A stretch of DNA of 64,000 nucleotides from Bog-473 sp963754445 (lineage in GTDB: Bacteria > Actinomycetota > Acidimicrobiia > Acidimicrobiales > RAAP-2). The stretch is from the NCBI GenBank assembly GCA_963754445.1, contig CAVWFT010000001.1, forward strand, positions 2,232,001 to 2,296,000, in the 5' to 3' direction. The notes under the pieces were generated by a model. The model worked only from the letters and a program-made list of their open reading frames with translations, ran no database searches and had not been told where the DNA came from. Every line of letters starts with the position of its first letter. Within the stretch, counting starts at the first letter, position 1. Made by a program: the position numbers and the translations under genes. Below, one piece after another: positions 54,143-62,655 of this stretch.

Positions 54143-54582
54143 GGGTTGGTCTCGACCCGCGCCTTCAGCTCACGCATGGCGATCGCCATGATCCGGCTCG
54201 TGGCCCGCATTTTGATGAACCCCGGGATGGGTACCCGCAGCTCCGCCTCGAGGTGATAGGTCACGTCGGTGCCGCCCGAGTCACCGGGATCGAAGACGTA
54301 GCTGCCGTCCAGCTTGGTCGTGATGTCGCCCTGGGTGAGTTTCCACGACAGGATCTGCGGGGCCTCGGAGTAGTCGTAGGCCAGCGTGTAGCTGGTGCTC
54401 CGGCCGAAGGCGGCCGCTCGGAACGTGACGAGGAGCGGTCGACCCTGGTCGTCGCGGTCCTTGATCTCGATCTCTTTGATGTCGGCCGCCCACTCCGGAT
54501 AGCGCTCGATGTCGGCCGCGACCTGGTAGCAGCGCTCCGGCGATGCGGTTACCGACATGTGCTCGGTGGCGGTATCGGCCAC
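54139..54582 (-). CDS. SRPBCC/polyketide-cyclase-like lipid-binding protein
   Basis: A 147-residue START/SRPBCC-fold protein. The pattern 'VTASPERCYQVAADIERYPEWAADIKEIEI' and 'VTYHLEAELRVPIPGFIKMRA' is the actinobacterial coenzyme Q-binding/cyclase-like type. The GTG at 54582 has AGGAAGG upstream and fits family length; an earlier GTG at 54612 is less likely. Mycobacteria carry a similar gene beside a PimB-type mannosyltransferase, so a lipid-carrier role is possible. Confidence 0.82.
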   Translation of the reverse strand: MADTATEHMSVTASPERCYQVAADIERYPEWAADIKEIEIKDRDDQGRPLLVTFRAAAFGRSTSYTLAYDYSEAPQILSWKLTQGDITTKLDGSYVFDPGDSGGTDVTYHLEAELRVPIPGFIKMRATSRIMAIAMRELKARVETNP

Positions 54583-54630
54583 GGTCAGAGATTTCCTTCC
54601 TGTCCCATTCACACCGAGGACGGTGCTGCG

Positions 54631-55776
54631 TCAGACTGCCACCCCAGCCAGGGCCGAGGCCAGCCTAGAAGCGAGAACGTCGGGAGAGAAGACTTCCTGC
54701 ACCCGTTCTCTGCCTACCCGGCCCATGCGCCGGCGCAGGGCGGGGTCCACCAGGAGGGCACGCAGGGCCTCCGCCACCGCCCCCGGGTCCTCGGGGGCCC
54801 GCACGACCAGGCCCGTGACCCCGTCGATCACCGCCTCGGAGGCTCCGCCGCTGTCCCCCGCCACCTGGGGGACCCCGGCCGCGGCGGCCTCGAGGAAGAC
54901 GATCCCGAACCCCTCCTGCTCGAGCCCCAGCCAGCGATTCCGACAGGCCATGACGAAGACGTCGGCCGAGGCCAGGAGCCCGGCCCGGTCCTGGTCACTG
55001 ACCCGGCCCAGCACCTTGACGGAAACGGGGCTGGAAGCGGCCTGACGACGGAGCTGCTCGAGCTGGCGGCCCCCGCCGGCGATGGCCACGGTCAGGTCCG
55101 GGTAGGAGGGGGCCAGGCGTGAAGCCGCCTCGATCAGCACGTCCATGCCCTTGCGCGGGACGAGCCGGCTGACGCTGGCCACGACCGGGGCGTCGGTCGG
55201 GAGCCCGAGGCGGACACGCACCGCGTCACGTTCTGCCGCATTGAGCGGAGCGATCGCCTGGGTGTCGACCGCCGGTGGGATCTCGACCACCGATGCGGTC
55301 AGGCCCGGAGCGGCCCGCCGACCCTCGGCGGCGGGGTATCCGCCGGCCGAGAGGACGAGCGATGCTCCGCGCAGCACGTGGCCCAGGGCGGCGCGTGAGC
55401 CGGGCAGGCGACCGGGGATCGTGACCTCGGCGCCATGCAGGATGACGCCGTAGGGAAGGTCGATCCGGGGCCCGAGGAGGCCGAGTGGCAGTGCGGGATC
55501 GAGCACGACGAGATCGACCTCGTGCCGCAGGGCGCAGTCGCGCACGGCGGCCAGCGCTCCGGGGGTCGGGAAGAACAGGATGGATCCGTGTACCCGCTCA
55601 ATGCGCACACCGCGTTCGAGTTGGGCGGCATCGAAGGCGGCGGCATCGGGATGCGAGGACGCGGTGAGCACGACGTAACTCGCCGGATCGAGTCGTTGCC
55701 ACAGGTCCCACAGGTAGTTCTGGATCCCACCGACCTTGGGTGGAAAGTCGTTCGTGACGAGCAGGTGGCGCTTCAT
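54631..55776 (-). CDS. GT4 glycosyltransferase, PimB'-like
   Basis: A 381-residue GT-B glycosyltransferase. 'HLLVTNDFPPKVGGIQNYL' opens the acceptor domain; 'VVASVSRLVPRKGMDVLIEA' and the E-x7-E-type 'LEQEGFGIVFLEAAAAGVP' define the nucleotide-sugar site. In mycobacteria PimB' (GDP-mannose:phosphatidylinositol mannoside transferase) has this form and sits close to a similar SRPBCC gene. The donor and acceptor are inferred by context. ATG 55776 is the preferred start. Confidence 0.88.
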   Translation of the reverse strand: MKRHLLVTNDFPPKVGGIQNYLWDLWQRLDPASYVVLTASSHPDAAAFDAAQLERGVRIERVHGSILFFPTPGALAAVRDCALRHEVDLVVLDPALPLGLLGPRIDLPYGVILHGAEVTIPGRLPGSRAALGHVLRGASLVLSAGGYPAAEGRRAAPGLTASVVEIPPAVDTQAIAPLNAAERDAVRVRLGLPTDAPVVASVSRLVPRKGMDVLIEAASRLAPSYPDLTVAIAGGGRQLEQLRRQAASSPVSVKVLGRVSDQDRAGLLASADVFVMACRNRWLGLEQEGFGIVFLEAAAAGVPQVAGDSGGASEAVIDGVTGLVVRAPEDPGAVAEALRALLVDPALRRRMGRVGRERVQEVFSPDVLASRLASALAGVAV

Positions 55777-55791
55777 CGCCACCCTCCGTAC

Positions 55792-56049
55792 CTAGCCGGC
55801 GCGCGAACTGAAGCGCAGCGTGGGTACGAGTCCGGCTCGGCCCAGCATGCGCATGGCACGGGCCTCGTCGGCATCGATGACCACCGCATCGTCGGCGTCT
55901 CGGTCCAAGAGGAAGGTGACGACGCAGTCGTCGCACGCATTCGAGTCGCGCAGTGTGCAGCACTCGCAATCGATGGTGAGGCCGCCCTCGGGCTCGGTCG
56001 GGCTGGCGGTGAGGCTGGTGATCGTGGTGATGTCCCTGGCGTTCGGCAT
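55792..56049 (-). CDS. Small Cys-rich protein
   Basis: An 85-residue protein with four Cys in 'TIDCECCTLRDSNACDDCVV', the pattern CxCC...C..C that may bind zinc or an Fe-S centre. Acidic stretches follow and the tail is short. A similar small conserved protein occurs in actinobacteria beside this glycosyltransferase cluster. No reaction is known. Confidence 0.75.
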   Translation of the reverse strand: MPNARDITTITSLTASPTEPEGGLTIDCECCTLRDSNACDDCVVTFLLDRDADDAVVIDADEARAMRMLGRAGLVPTLRFSSRAG

Positions 56050-56117
56050 GGCGTCGTCCCTCTCTGTCTGCCCCCACTGTGAAGGGAGGCTGTGACACCA
56101 CCACGCGTCATCGGCGT

Positions 56118-56597
56118 TCAGTCACGGGACAGGGCGGCAGCCACCGCACGCCGCGTGTCCTCGAGGCCCCAGGCCACCCCTTCGACCCGGACGACGTCTG
56201 CGTCGAGAACGGTGAAGAAAGGTGCACCGGCGCGGTAGTCCCGGTAGGCGGCCGAACTGAGGATCACCTCGACATCGAGGTCACGAGATTGAGCCGCCAG
56301 CGCGCGCAACCTGCTCATGTCCTCTTCTCCGGGGTCCTTGGCCACCACGACGAGAGCGCCCAGTCCCTGGACAGAGGCCTGCAGACCGCCCAGGTCGTTC
56401 CACAGTTCGAGGCAGCCCTGGCAGTCGGAGGAGAGAAAGAGGAGCACCACCGGGGACACGACATGGGCCAGGGCGATCGACCGAGGCGCCCCGTCGAGGC
56501 TCACGCCCACCAGGTCAATGGGTCGGGTGGCCGGGCGGTCCGAATAGGTCGGGATGGGACGGAGCCGGCGCATGATGTCGGCCGGCGGCTCGGTCAC
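56118..56597 (-). CDS. Thioredoxin-fold protein with a CxxC-type pair
   Basis: A 159-residue thioredoxin-like protein: 'PVVLLFLSSDCQGCLELWND' has a CxxC pair (about 65), followed by 'VVVAKDPGEEDMSRLRALA' and 'GAPFFTVLDADVVRVEGVAWG', the usual cis-Pro region. It resembles TlpA/ResA-type thiol proteins without a clear signal peptide or anchor. The GTG at 56597 overlaps the stop of the zinc-ribbon gene (GTGA). It is probably cytoplasmic or membrane-associated by other means. Confidence 0.82.
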   Translation of the reverse strand: MTEPPADIMRRLRPIPTYSDRPATRPIDLVGVSLDGAPRSIALAHVVSPVVLLFLSSDCQGCLELWNDLGGLQASVQGLGALVVVAKDPGEEDMSRLRALAAQSRDLDVEVILSSAAYRDYRAGAPFFTVLDADVVRVEGVAWGLEDTRRAVAAALSRD

Positions 56598-56818
56598 GAA
56601 ACGGATTCGGTGGCCTCGTCGATCTCGACGATGCTGCGCCCGTGGCCGCACCAGCGACAGACCACCTCGTCGACCTCACGACGCAGCACCTGCTCGTCCT
56701 CGACCTGCAGCTCACCACCCACGCTGAAGTGGTGGAACGCCTTCGTGGTCTGGGAGATCGTCACGTCGAAGCGGGTGAGGTTTCCGCAGCCGTCGCAGCG
56801 GTATCGGGTCGGGCTCAC
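56594..56818 (-). CDS. Small zinc-ribbon protein
   Basis: A 74-residue protein with two Cys pairs, 'TRYRCDGCGNLTRFDV' and 'EVVCRWCGHGRSIVE', suggesting a zinc ribbon. The GTG at 56818 gives a natural start before the first pair; the in-frame upstream sequence is not family-like. It is translationally coupled (GTGA) to the thioredoxin-like gene. Function unknown. Confidence 0.75.
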   Translation of the reverse strand: MSPTRYRCDGCGNLTRFDVTISQTTKAFHHFSVGGELQVEDEQVLRREVDEVVCRWCGHGRSIVEIDEATESVS

Positions 56819-56981
56819 GGCATCAACGGTAGTCGGGGCCGGACAAGGCTTGGATCGCGCCAGGGCGGGTGAAAGGCCAGCCACGGTTCCGGTCCAACCA
56901 CCTTCAGAGTGACTCCCTCACTGCCTGTCTTGAGGCCCCGGGTCCGATCGCACCGAGGTACGTCCCCACGCAGCCACCGGC

Positions 56982-57851
56982 TCAGATGCGGTCGAGGAGC
57001 TCGGCCTTCTTGGCGGCGAATTCCTCTTCGGAGATGATGCCCCGCTTGCGCAGATCGTCGAGCTGAATCAACCGGTCCCGCACGTCGAAATGACCTGTGA
57101 GCGGGGCGCCAGTCGATGGTGCACTTGCCGGCGTGGTCTCCGGACTCGCGGCAGCAGGTGCAACGTATCCCGTGGTCGCGGCTGCGACGTCGGGAGCGAT
57201 CGGCGCCGTGCCGGGGTCGGTCGCTTCCTGGTCGTCCTCGCGGTACGAAGACACCGAGCGCTGGCCAAACGGTGGCGTCTGATGCTCCTCCGTTGTCTCC
57301 TGCTGCTGGTCTCGTCGTCGCCGGCGTCGATCGAACGGGAGCATGTCGTCGGGGATTGGCTCGCGCTCGCCGCCTCCGACGATCTCGTTGATCTGCGAGT
57401 TGATGACGCGCTGCACGATCGCTGGCTTGCGCACGTATTCGAGCGTCAGCGAGTCGTCCTCACCCTGGACGTCGATGAGGAGGCTGCCGCACTGCAGGAC
57501 GCGCTCGATGAGTGACTGGCGGAGATTGACCTCGACGATGCGCTGAAGCCGAAGCTGCACAGTGTCGCGGCCCAAGATGCCTTGGCGGACGAGGATGCGG
57601 GTCGAGGTCAGGGCGATGATGTAGGAACGCCAGCGGACGTACCGGCCGATCAACCACAGTCCGGGAATCACGGCGAGGACGATGAAGGGATAGTTGGTCC
57701 ACCCGGGCGCGCTGTGCCAGAGGACCAGGATCACGATGATGGCGGCCCAGGTCCCGATGGAGGTGAAAAGGGGACCGAACAGGAAGATCCAGTGCGGCCG
57801 CAACTCGGCCAGCAGCTCCTCGTCGGCGTTGAGGAACTTCCGGGGCAACAT
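56982..57851 (-). CDS. PH-domain (YdbS/bPH2-like) membrane protein with SHOCT domain
   Basis: A 289-residue protein. Two transmembrane helices at about 25-70 precede a bacterial PH domain ('IALTSTRILVRQGILGRDTVQLRLQRI', about 85-160). A long disordered acidic linker ends in the SHOCT domain IQLDDLRKRGIISEEEFAAK. SHOCT is a short oligomerisation motif. The start at Met 57851 is natural; an upstream Met lies in another context. It is divergent from the rhodanese gene (57922). Confidence 0.88.
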   Translation of the reverse strand: MLPRKFLNADEELLAELRPHWIFLFGPLFTSIGTWAAIIVILVLWHSAPGWTNYPFIVLAVIPGLWLIGRYVRWRSYIIALTSTRILVRQGILGRDTVQLRLQRIVEVNLRQSLIERVLQCGSLLIDVQGEDDSLTLEYVRKPAIVQRVINSQINEIVGGGEREPIPDDMLPFDRRRRRRDQQQETTEEHQTPPFGQRSVSSYREDDQEATDPGTAPIAPDVAAATTGYVAPAAASPETTPASAPSTGAPLTGHFDVRDRLIQLDDLRKRGIISEEEFAAKKAELLDRI

Positions 57852-57921
57852 CGCGGCCCAGCGTACCGGGGGTCGTGCTCCAGCCACGGCCATTGGGACG
57901 AGTGCCATTAGCGTGGCACCC

Positions 57922-58236
57922 ATGCCCTACAGCGAGGTGGAGCCCGACGAGGTCAAGGCCAGAATCGCTCGGGGCGAGGACGTCTTCCTGCTGGATGTCC
58001 GCGAACCCGACGAGGTCGAGGCCTGGTCCTACCCGATCGGGATGAACATCCCGCTGGGTCAGGTGGGTGACCGCCTGGACGAGATCCCGCAGGACAAGAC
58101 GATCGTTGTGGCCTGCCACCTCGGCGGCCGCTCAGCCATGGCGGCCCAGGCGCTCAGCGACGCCGGATGGACCGCCGAGAACCTGGCCGGCGGTGCCGTG
58201 GCGTGGGCGGCCGGCGACGCCGATCCGGCCGGCTGA
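57922..58236 (+). CDS. Rhodanese-domain protein
   Basis: A 104-residue single rhodanese domain. The active-site loop is 'VVACHLGGRSAMAAQAL' (Cys nucleophile, then GGRSA). 'VFLLDVREPDEVEAWSYPIGMNIPLGQV' is the usual start. It transfers sulfane sulfur. It is the last gene before the tRNA. Confidence 0.9.
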   Translation: MPYSEVEPDEVKARIARGEDVFLLDVREPDEVEAWSYPIGMNIPLGQVGDRLDEIPQDKTIVVACHLGGRSAMAAQALSDAGWTAENLAGGAVAWAAGDADPAG

Positions 58237-58257
58237 TCCAAACGGACCAGACGTTCG

Positions 58258-58330
58258 TAGGGCTGGTGGGGATCGAACCCACGACCGAAGGATTATGAGT
58301 CCTCTGCTCTAACCACTGAGCTACAGCCCC
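58258..58330 (-). tRNA. tRNA with CAT anticodon (tRNA-Met or tRNA-Ile2)
   Basis: On the minus strand a full cloverleaf reads from GGGGCTG (acceptor) through GTAGCTCAGTGGTTAGAGC (D arm), GAGGACTCATAATCCTT (anticodon arm, CAT), and CGTGGGTTCGATCCCCACC (T arm) to CAGCCCT and the discriminator A. CCA is not encoded. The first acceptor pair is G-U. The D and anticodon arms resemble E. coli ileX, whose CAT is read as isoleucine after lysidine modification. An elongator methionine tRNA cannot be ruled out. Confidence 0.85.
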
Positions 58331-58385
58331 TAGCTGGGTAGATCATGGATCACGGTCCACTCTGCCCTACGGATGCCCTACCAGG

Positions 58386-59235
58386 ATGAACCAGGAGGGC
58401 AAGACGCCGGCGGACGTAATGTCGTACCACCGGGTCATCTCGGCCGCGCTTACGTCGGGGGAGAAGCGGGACGACTCCATCCGCAACGTGGCCAAGCGAG
58501 CTGCCCGGCTGCGCGTGCCACGGCCGGCGACCAACACTCCGACGCCCGAGCGCGTGCTCGTGCTGATCGAGCCGGCCGAGCGGTCGAAGTCGCCATGGAT
58601 GGCTCAGGTCATCCGGTGGGCCGTCCTCACGGGGATGCGGCGCGGCCAGATCTGCGGACTGCGGTGGCCCTCGATCACTGGGAGTCGGCCACGTCGAGGT
58701 ATCGGCGTCCGTGTGGCAATCGAACCGGCACGTCCCGCGAGAAGGACACGCGCCAGGTTCGCCGTATCGTCATAGAGAAGGACGGTCTGGCGATTCTCAC
58801 CCAGCGGTGGCGGGAGGCGTCTGAGGACGCCGGGCTGACGATCGATCCCGACGGCTTTGTCTGGTCCTCAGACCTGAGCGGGCTCGTGCCGCTACGGCCG
58901 GACCGGATCACGCAGGCGTTCGAGCGGCTCTGTCAGCGAGCCCAGCGGCCGGCACGAGCAAGGCTGAGTTAGAGGGCTGGGATCTCCGCCTCGACGAGCG
59001 CGGGGAATATTGGCTCCGCGACCTGCGGCACCACTCGGCTACCGAACAGCTCGCCGCCGGCGGCCCGCCGCACAGCGTCCAGCACCGTCTCGGCCACTCG
59101 AACGCCTCGACGACGGTCAATATCTCCGGCCACACACGCGATGAGGGGGAGCGGAAGGGTGCCCCGGTGATGGCGAAGTCACTACGACCGATTAAGCCCA
59201 GTTCAAAGGGTGCGCTCCCGCCCGGATCGCCGTAG
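58386..59235 (+). pseudogene. Degenerate tyrosine recombinase (integrase)
   Basis: Three consecutive frames hold parts of one phage-type integrase. Part 1 (from 58386) has TGMRRGQICGLRWPSI with the first catalytic Arg. Part 2 (about 58700-58972) has 'FVWSSDLSGLVPLRPDRITQAF'. Part 3 (about 58974-59235) has LRDLRHHSATEQLAAGG and LGHSNASTTVNISGH. In the family the last motif should read NxYGH: here Tyr is Ser, and the first His of HxxR is Arg. With two frame changes and no catalytic Tyr, it is dead. It lies beside the CAT tRNA. Confidence 0.85.
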
Positions 59236-59275
59236 AGCCGAGATCTCGACCGCCCCTGCACCAACACCGGGCACA

Positions 59276-59572
59276 TTGGACGCCTTGACCTTCAATCCGC
59301 GCCCTGGCGACGTTTGCCCTGGCTTCCTTGCCGAGCCCGGCGGCAGCTGGCGCATGGTCTACAGCCACCAGCTGCAGACGACCCACTGCTCCGAGGCGCC
59401 TACCCACACGGGACGGTGGTTCACGTCCGGCATCGACCGCTGGTCGCGGGTCTGGGCGTGCGAGGACCACCTCGAGGGGCTGACCGCTCGGGGGCGCTCG
59501 GGCCCGAACGCGAAAATGCCCCCGCCTCCGAAGGCGGGGGCATGTGAACTCTGTGTATCGGAGTGCAAATAG
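59276..59572 (+). CDS. Possible small Cys-containing protein
   Basis: A frame from TTG 59276 encodes 98 residues with several Cys, Trp and His ('TTHCSEAPTHTGRWFTSGIDRWSRVWACEDH'). Composition is protein-like, but the start is weak and a strong hairpin (59516-59543) lies within its 3' part. It is probably an accessory gene of the old element or noise. Confidence 0.3.
   Translation: MDALTFNPRPGDVCPGFLAEPGGSWRMVYSHQLQTTHCSEAPTHTGRWFTSGIDRWSRVWACEDHLEGLTARGRSGPNAKMPPPPKAGACELCVSECK
59516..59543 (-). terminator. Perfect hairpin, terminator on the minus strand
   Basis: ATGCCCCCGCCT (59516-59527) and AGGCGGGGGCAT (59532-59543) are exact 12-bp reverse complements with a 4-nt loop. On the minus strand it is followed by TTTTCG, as for an intrinsic terminator. 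On the plus strand it lies after the integrase remnant. It could act in both directions. Confidence 0.55.
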
Positions 59573-59622
59573 GTCTTTCGTCCCTATTGAGAATCTCGGG
59601 GTGTCCGTAACGTCCGAGTCCG

Positions 59623-61884
59623 ATGGCATCGGGGAGTCGGACCCTTGGCTATTCGCCGCAGCTCAACGGCCTGCGCGCCTTGGCTATCGCCATGGTCGTT
59701 GCAGCCCACGGATGGGGCAAAGGCCAGGGAGGCTGGCTCGGTGTCGAAGTTTTCTTCGTCCTGTCTGGCTTTCTGATCACCTGTCTGCTCACGGGAGAGC
59801 ATGATCGAACGGGGTCAGTGGGCCTCGGCCGTTTTTATATGCGGCGGATCTTTCGGCTGTCCCCGGCATTGCTCGTCTTCCTGGCCGTGGCTTTCGCGTG
59901 GGCTCTCCATACTCACCAGGCGAACAGCACGTACAAGAGCTACATGCTCTATGCGGTCAGCTTCCGGGCGAACCTGTTCCCCGTCGTGCAGCCGACCGGA
60001 GTCGGGCACGTCTGGTCATTGGCGGTTGAGGACCAGTTCTACTTCGTTTGGCCGATCCTGCTCTTCGCCGCTCTCTATGTCGGCAACCGCAAAGCTGCCG
60101 CGGCCGTCGGCGTGATGGGGATCATCTCCTCCGAAGCTCTGACGTTGTGGATGGTGCGTACCAATGCCGACATTTATTGGATCTACCATGGCCCAGCGAG
60201 TCAGGCGCCAGTGATCCTGCTCGGTTGCCTGCTCGGCCTGGCGTACACATCGGGAGCACTCGACCGGTTCGCTTCGTCACGTCTGCTCAGAGTGGCCACC
60301 GTTGCCGGCGTCGCGGTCATCGCCATCTCGACGGTGGCCGTGCCGGATTGGAAAACGACCTCATGGTTCTTCGCTGGCCCGCTACTCCTCTTCGGCGTGC
60401 TCACGGCTGTGGTCATCACTGGGTTCATGTTGCAGGAATCACCAACCCGGCGCCTGTTCTCATGGCGCCCCGTGGTCTGGATCGGTCTGCTGTCGTATTC
60501 GATCTACCTTTGGCACGCCTGGGTGCTTGCGGTATTTCCACACTGGGGCACAGCGAAGAAGGTCGTCCTCTTCATGGTGCTGGCGATCGCTTCCTACTAT
60601 TTGGTCGAGCGACCAGGCCTCGCGATCAAGAAGCGATTCGAGGGGCCCCGGGAGAAGCCCGCAAATGCTGACGACGGTTTGAGGAAACGGCCTGTCCCGA
60701 CTAAAGGCATGTCGTCGGGAGCCGAAAGAGCGGAGGGTCGAACCCTCGGCTACCAGCCACAACTCGACGGGCTACGTGCGGCCGCCATCGCTCTCGTCAT
60801 CATCATTCATGCCGTAGGCGTAGGCGGGAAGGGTCGCGGTGGTTGGATCGGTGTCGAGATCTTCTTCGTACTGTCGGGATTCCTCATCACCAGCCTGGTG
60901 CTGGCCGAAACGAGAGCGAATCGGGCCGGAATCTTCTCAGTCGGCCGCTTCTACGCTCGGCGCATTTTCCGCCTCTGGCCCGCCTACTTCGTGTTCATCA
61001 GCACCGTGCTTGTCTATGCGGCGATCGCTCAGCGAGATGAGTTTCGGGAGTGGGCAACTCAGGTGTTCCTCGGTGTCTGCTTCGTCTACAACATCTACAC
61101 CCAGAACCACAAGGCTCTCTTCGGCGTCGGCGCCATCTGGAGTCTCGACGTCGAGGAGCAGTTCTATCTCTTCTGGGCGCTCGCTCTTCTCGCCTGGAGC
61201 ATCTGGGGACGGCGGAATGTAAAGATTCTCTTCGGTATTGCTGTCGGGGGCGCCGTCGCATCGACTGCAATCAACATCGCCATCGCCGCCAATGGTGGAA
61301 CGTGGCAGCGGCTCTATCACGGACTCGACACAAACGCCGTCTCATTGCTGATCGGAGCATCGCTCGGGATCGCCTATACGAGCGGATGGCTCGACAGCGT
61401 GGCGAGATCCCGATCGTTACGCATCGTTCCCTACGTCTTCGCCGCAGTCACGCTGTTCTGGTTGCTCTACATCACGAACCAGTGGACATGGATTTATCTC
61501 GGCCCGGTCGAGCTCTATTACGTTCTCACTGCCGTGACGATTGCTGTGCTGGTACTCCAGCCGCAGGTTCTCGGTGCGAAAATCCTGGCCTGGGCGCCCA
61601 TCGTCGTGATAGGCCAACTGTCATATTCGCTGTATCTGTGGAACGATTTCGCCGTCGGAGTGTTGCCACGCGGGCATGGGATGAGGCAGCAGCTGGTTCA
61701 CGGGGTGCTTGGGCTGGTCCTCACTGCCGTCTTTGCTCTGGTCTCGTATTTCGGCGTTGAAAAGTGGGGTCTGCGGGCTAAAAAGCGCTACGAGGTGCGC
61801 CGCGGTTCAGCCGAGAGTGGTCTCGCCGAACCAGCGGTTACGAGTTCGAGAACTCAACCCGCGGCACCAATGTTGACGCCGTGA
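59623..61884 (+). CDS. Fusion of two acyltransferase-3 domains (OafA-like)
   Basis: A single 753-residue frame encodes two full AT3 proteins in tandem. Domain 1 (about 8-345) has LNGLRALAIAMVVAAHGW, 'FFVLSGFLITCLL', 'HVWSLAVEDQFYFVWPILL' and 'LLSYSIYLWHAWVL'. Domain 2 (about 376-720) has LDGLRAAAIALVIIIHAVG, 'FFVLSGFLITSLV', 'AIWSLDVEEQFYLFWALAL' and 'QLSYSLYLWNDFAVG'. A polar linker of about 30 residues separates them. Each half has the usual ten-helix pattern, so about twenty helices. Each keeps the N-terminal Arg and His of AT3 active sites. AT3 fused to SGNH is known; AT3-AT3 is unusual. Confidence 0.9.
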   Translation: MASGSRTLGYSPQLNGLRALAIAMVVAAHGWGKGQGGWLGVEVFFVLSGFLITCLLTGEHDRTGSVGLGRFYMRRIFRLSPALLVFLAVAFAWALHTHQANSTYKSYMLYAVSFRANLFPVVQPTGVGHVWSLAVEDQFYFVWPILLFAALYVGNRKAAAAVGVMGIISSEALTLWMVRTNADIYWIYHGPASQAPVILLGCLLGLAYTSGALDRFASSRLLRVATVAGVAVIAISTVAVPDWKTTSWFFAGPLLLFGVLTAVVITGFMLQESPTRRLFSWRPVVWIGLLSYSIYLWHAWVLAVFPHWGTAKKVVLFMVLAIASYYLVERPGLAIKKRFEGPREKPANADDGLRKRPVPTKGMSSGAERAEGRTLGYQPQLDGLRAAAIALVIIIHAVGVGGKGRGGWIGVEIFFVLSGFLITSLVLAETRANRAGIFSVGRFYARRIFRLWPAYFVFISTVLVYAAIAQRDEFREWATQVFLGVCFVYNIYTQNHKALFGVGAIWSLDVEEQFYLFWALALLAWSIWGRRNVKILFGIAVGGAVASTAINIAIAANGGTWQRLYHGLDTNAVSLLIGASLGIAYTSGWLDSVARSRSLRIVPYVFAAVTLFWLLYITNQWTWIYLGPVELYYVLTAVTIAVLVLQPQVLGAKILAWAPIVVIGQLSYSLYLWNDFAVGVLPRGHGMRQQLVHGVLGLVLTAVFALVSYFGVEKWGLRAKKRYEVRRGSAESGLAEPAVTSSRTQPAAPMLTP

Positions 61885-62068
61885 GAACGGCGGCTATCGA
61901 CGCCAAGGTGGTCTGACCGGTCGATGACGTGCAGCATTCGATCGGTGCATGGGAGCATCGACCGATGACTCGTACCATCCAATGATCTAGTCAATGCCGA
62001 GAGATCGAACTTGATCGCCGCTCCCGCTGTTACCTGCATGTGGGCGTCAGCCGAACCTTCAAGCAGAG

Positions 62069-62655
62069 TCAGATTCGTACGATAACGCCGAGGTAGGCGG
62101 CAGTGATGCCGCTAGGTGTCGCACCGCCCGTCGTGAAGCGAGGATAACGGAACGGCACATTAGCGTTGTAGACACATTTTCCACATGTAAACGGGCCCGG
62201 CGTCAGTGCCGTCGTGCCAATCTCATAGAAATAGAACACGACAGTGGTGTCGCTCCCGATGTCCTTTTGATGGTGAACCCAGTGCTAGCGGTGAAGGCCG
62301 AAACGAATGGCGCAACCACAGTCCCTCCCGGGCGTCTCGACGCTGAGACGAGCCTGCATCGCCTTGGTCAGGCCAGTGTACGACACAGCCACGGTGCCAC
62401 CAACGAGCGTCGCGACACCCCAAGTGACGCGTCACGGTGCTGGCCGAGTTGATCGTCCCAGCTCGACAGCCGTTTGTGTACACCCACGCCGATGTCCGTT
62501 GCATGTCGTAGTCCCGGATCAGGTGAGCGCTGACGTATGCAGGCGTCGCGCTGTCCTCTCCACGCGAAGGGCGACAATCCAGTCTTTGTCCCCGGCACGG
62601 TGAGCTGCGGGTTAATGACACCGGTGGTGGTGACGAACATCAGGGCGACCTGGGA
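62069..62655 (-). pseudogene. Degenerate multi-frame minus-strand gene, beta-rich protein
   Basis: Reading the minus strand across frames gives a continuous protein-like sequence. Upstream: 'SQVALMFVTTTGVINPQLTV'. Middle: 'VATLVGGTVAVSYTGLTKAM' and 'TVVAPFVSAFTASTGFTIK'. End: 'DTTVVFYFYEIGTTALTPGP', 'FTCGKCVYNANVPFRYP', 'GGATPSGITAAYLGVIVRI' and the stop at 62069-62071. At least four frame changes join the parts. No single frame has a start and the full length. It resembles a secreted or structural beta-rich protein, but the family is not recognised. Confidence 0.5.
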
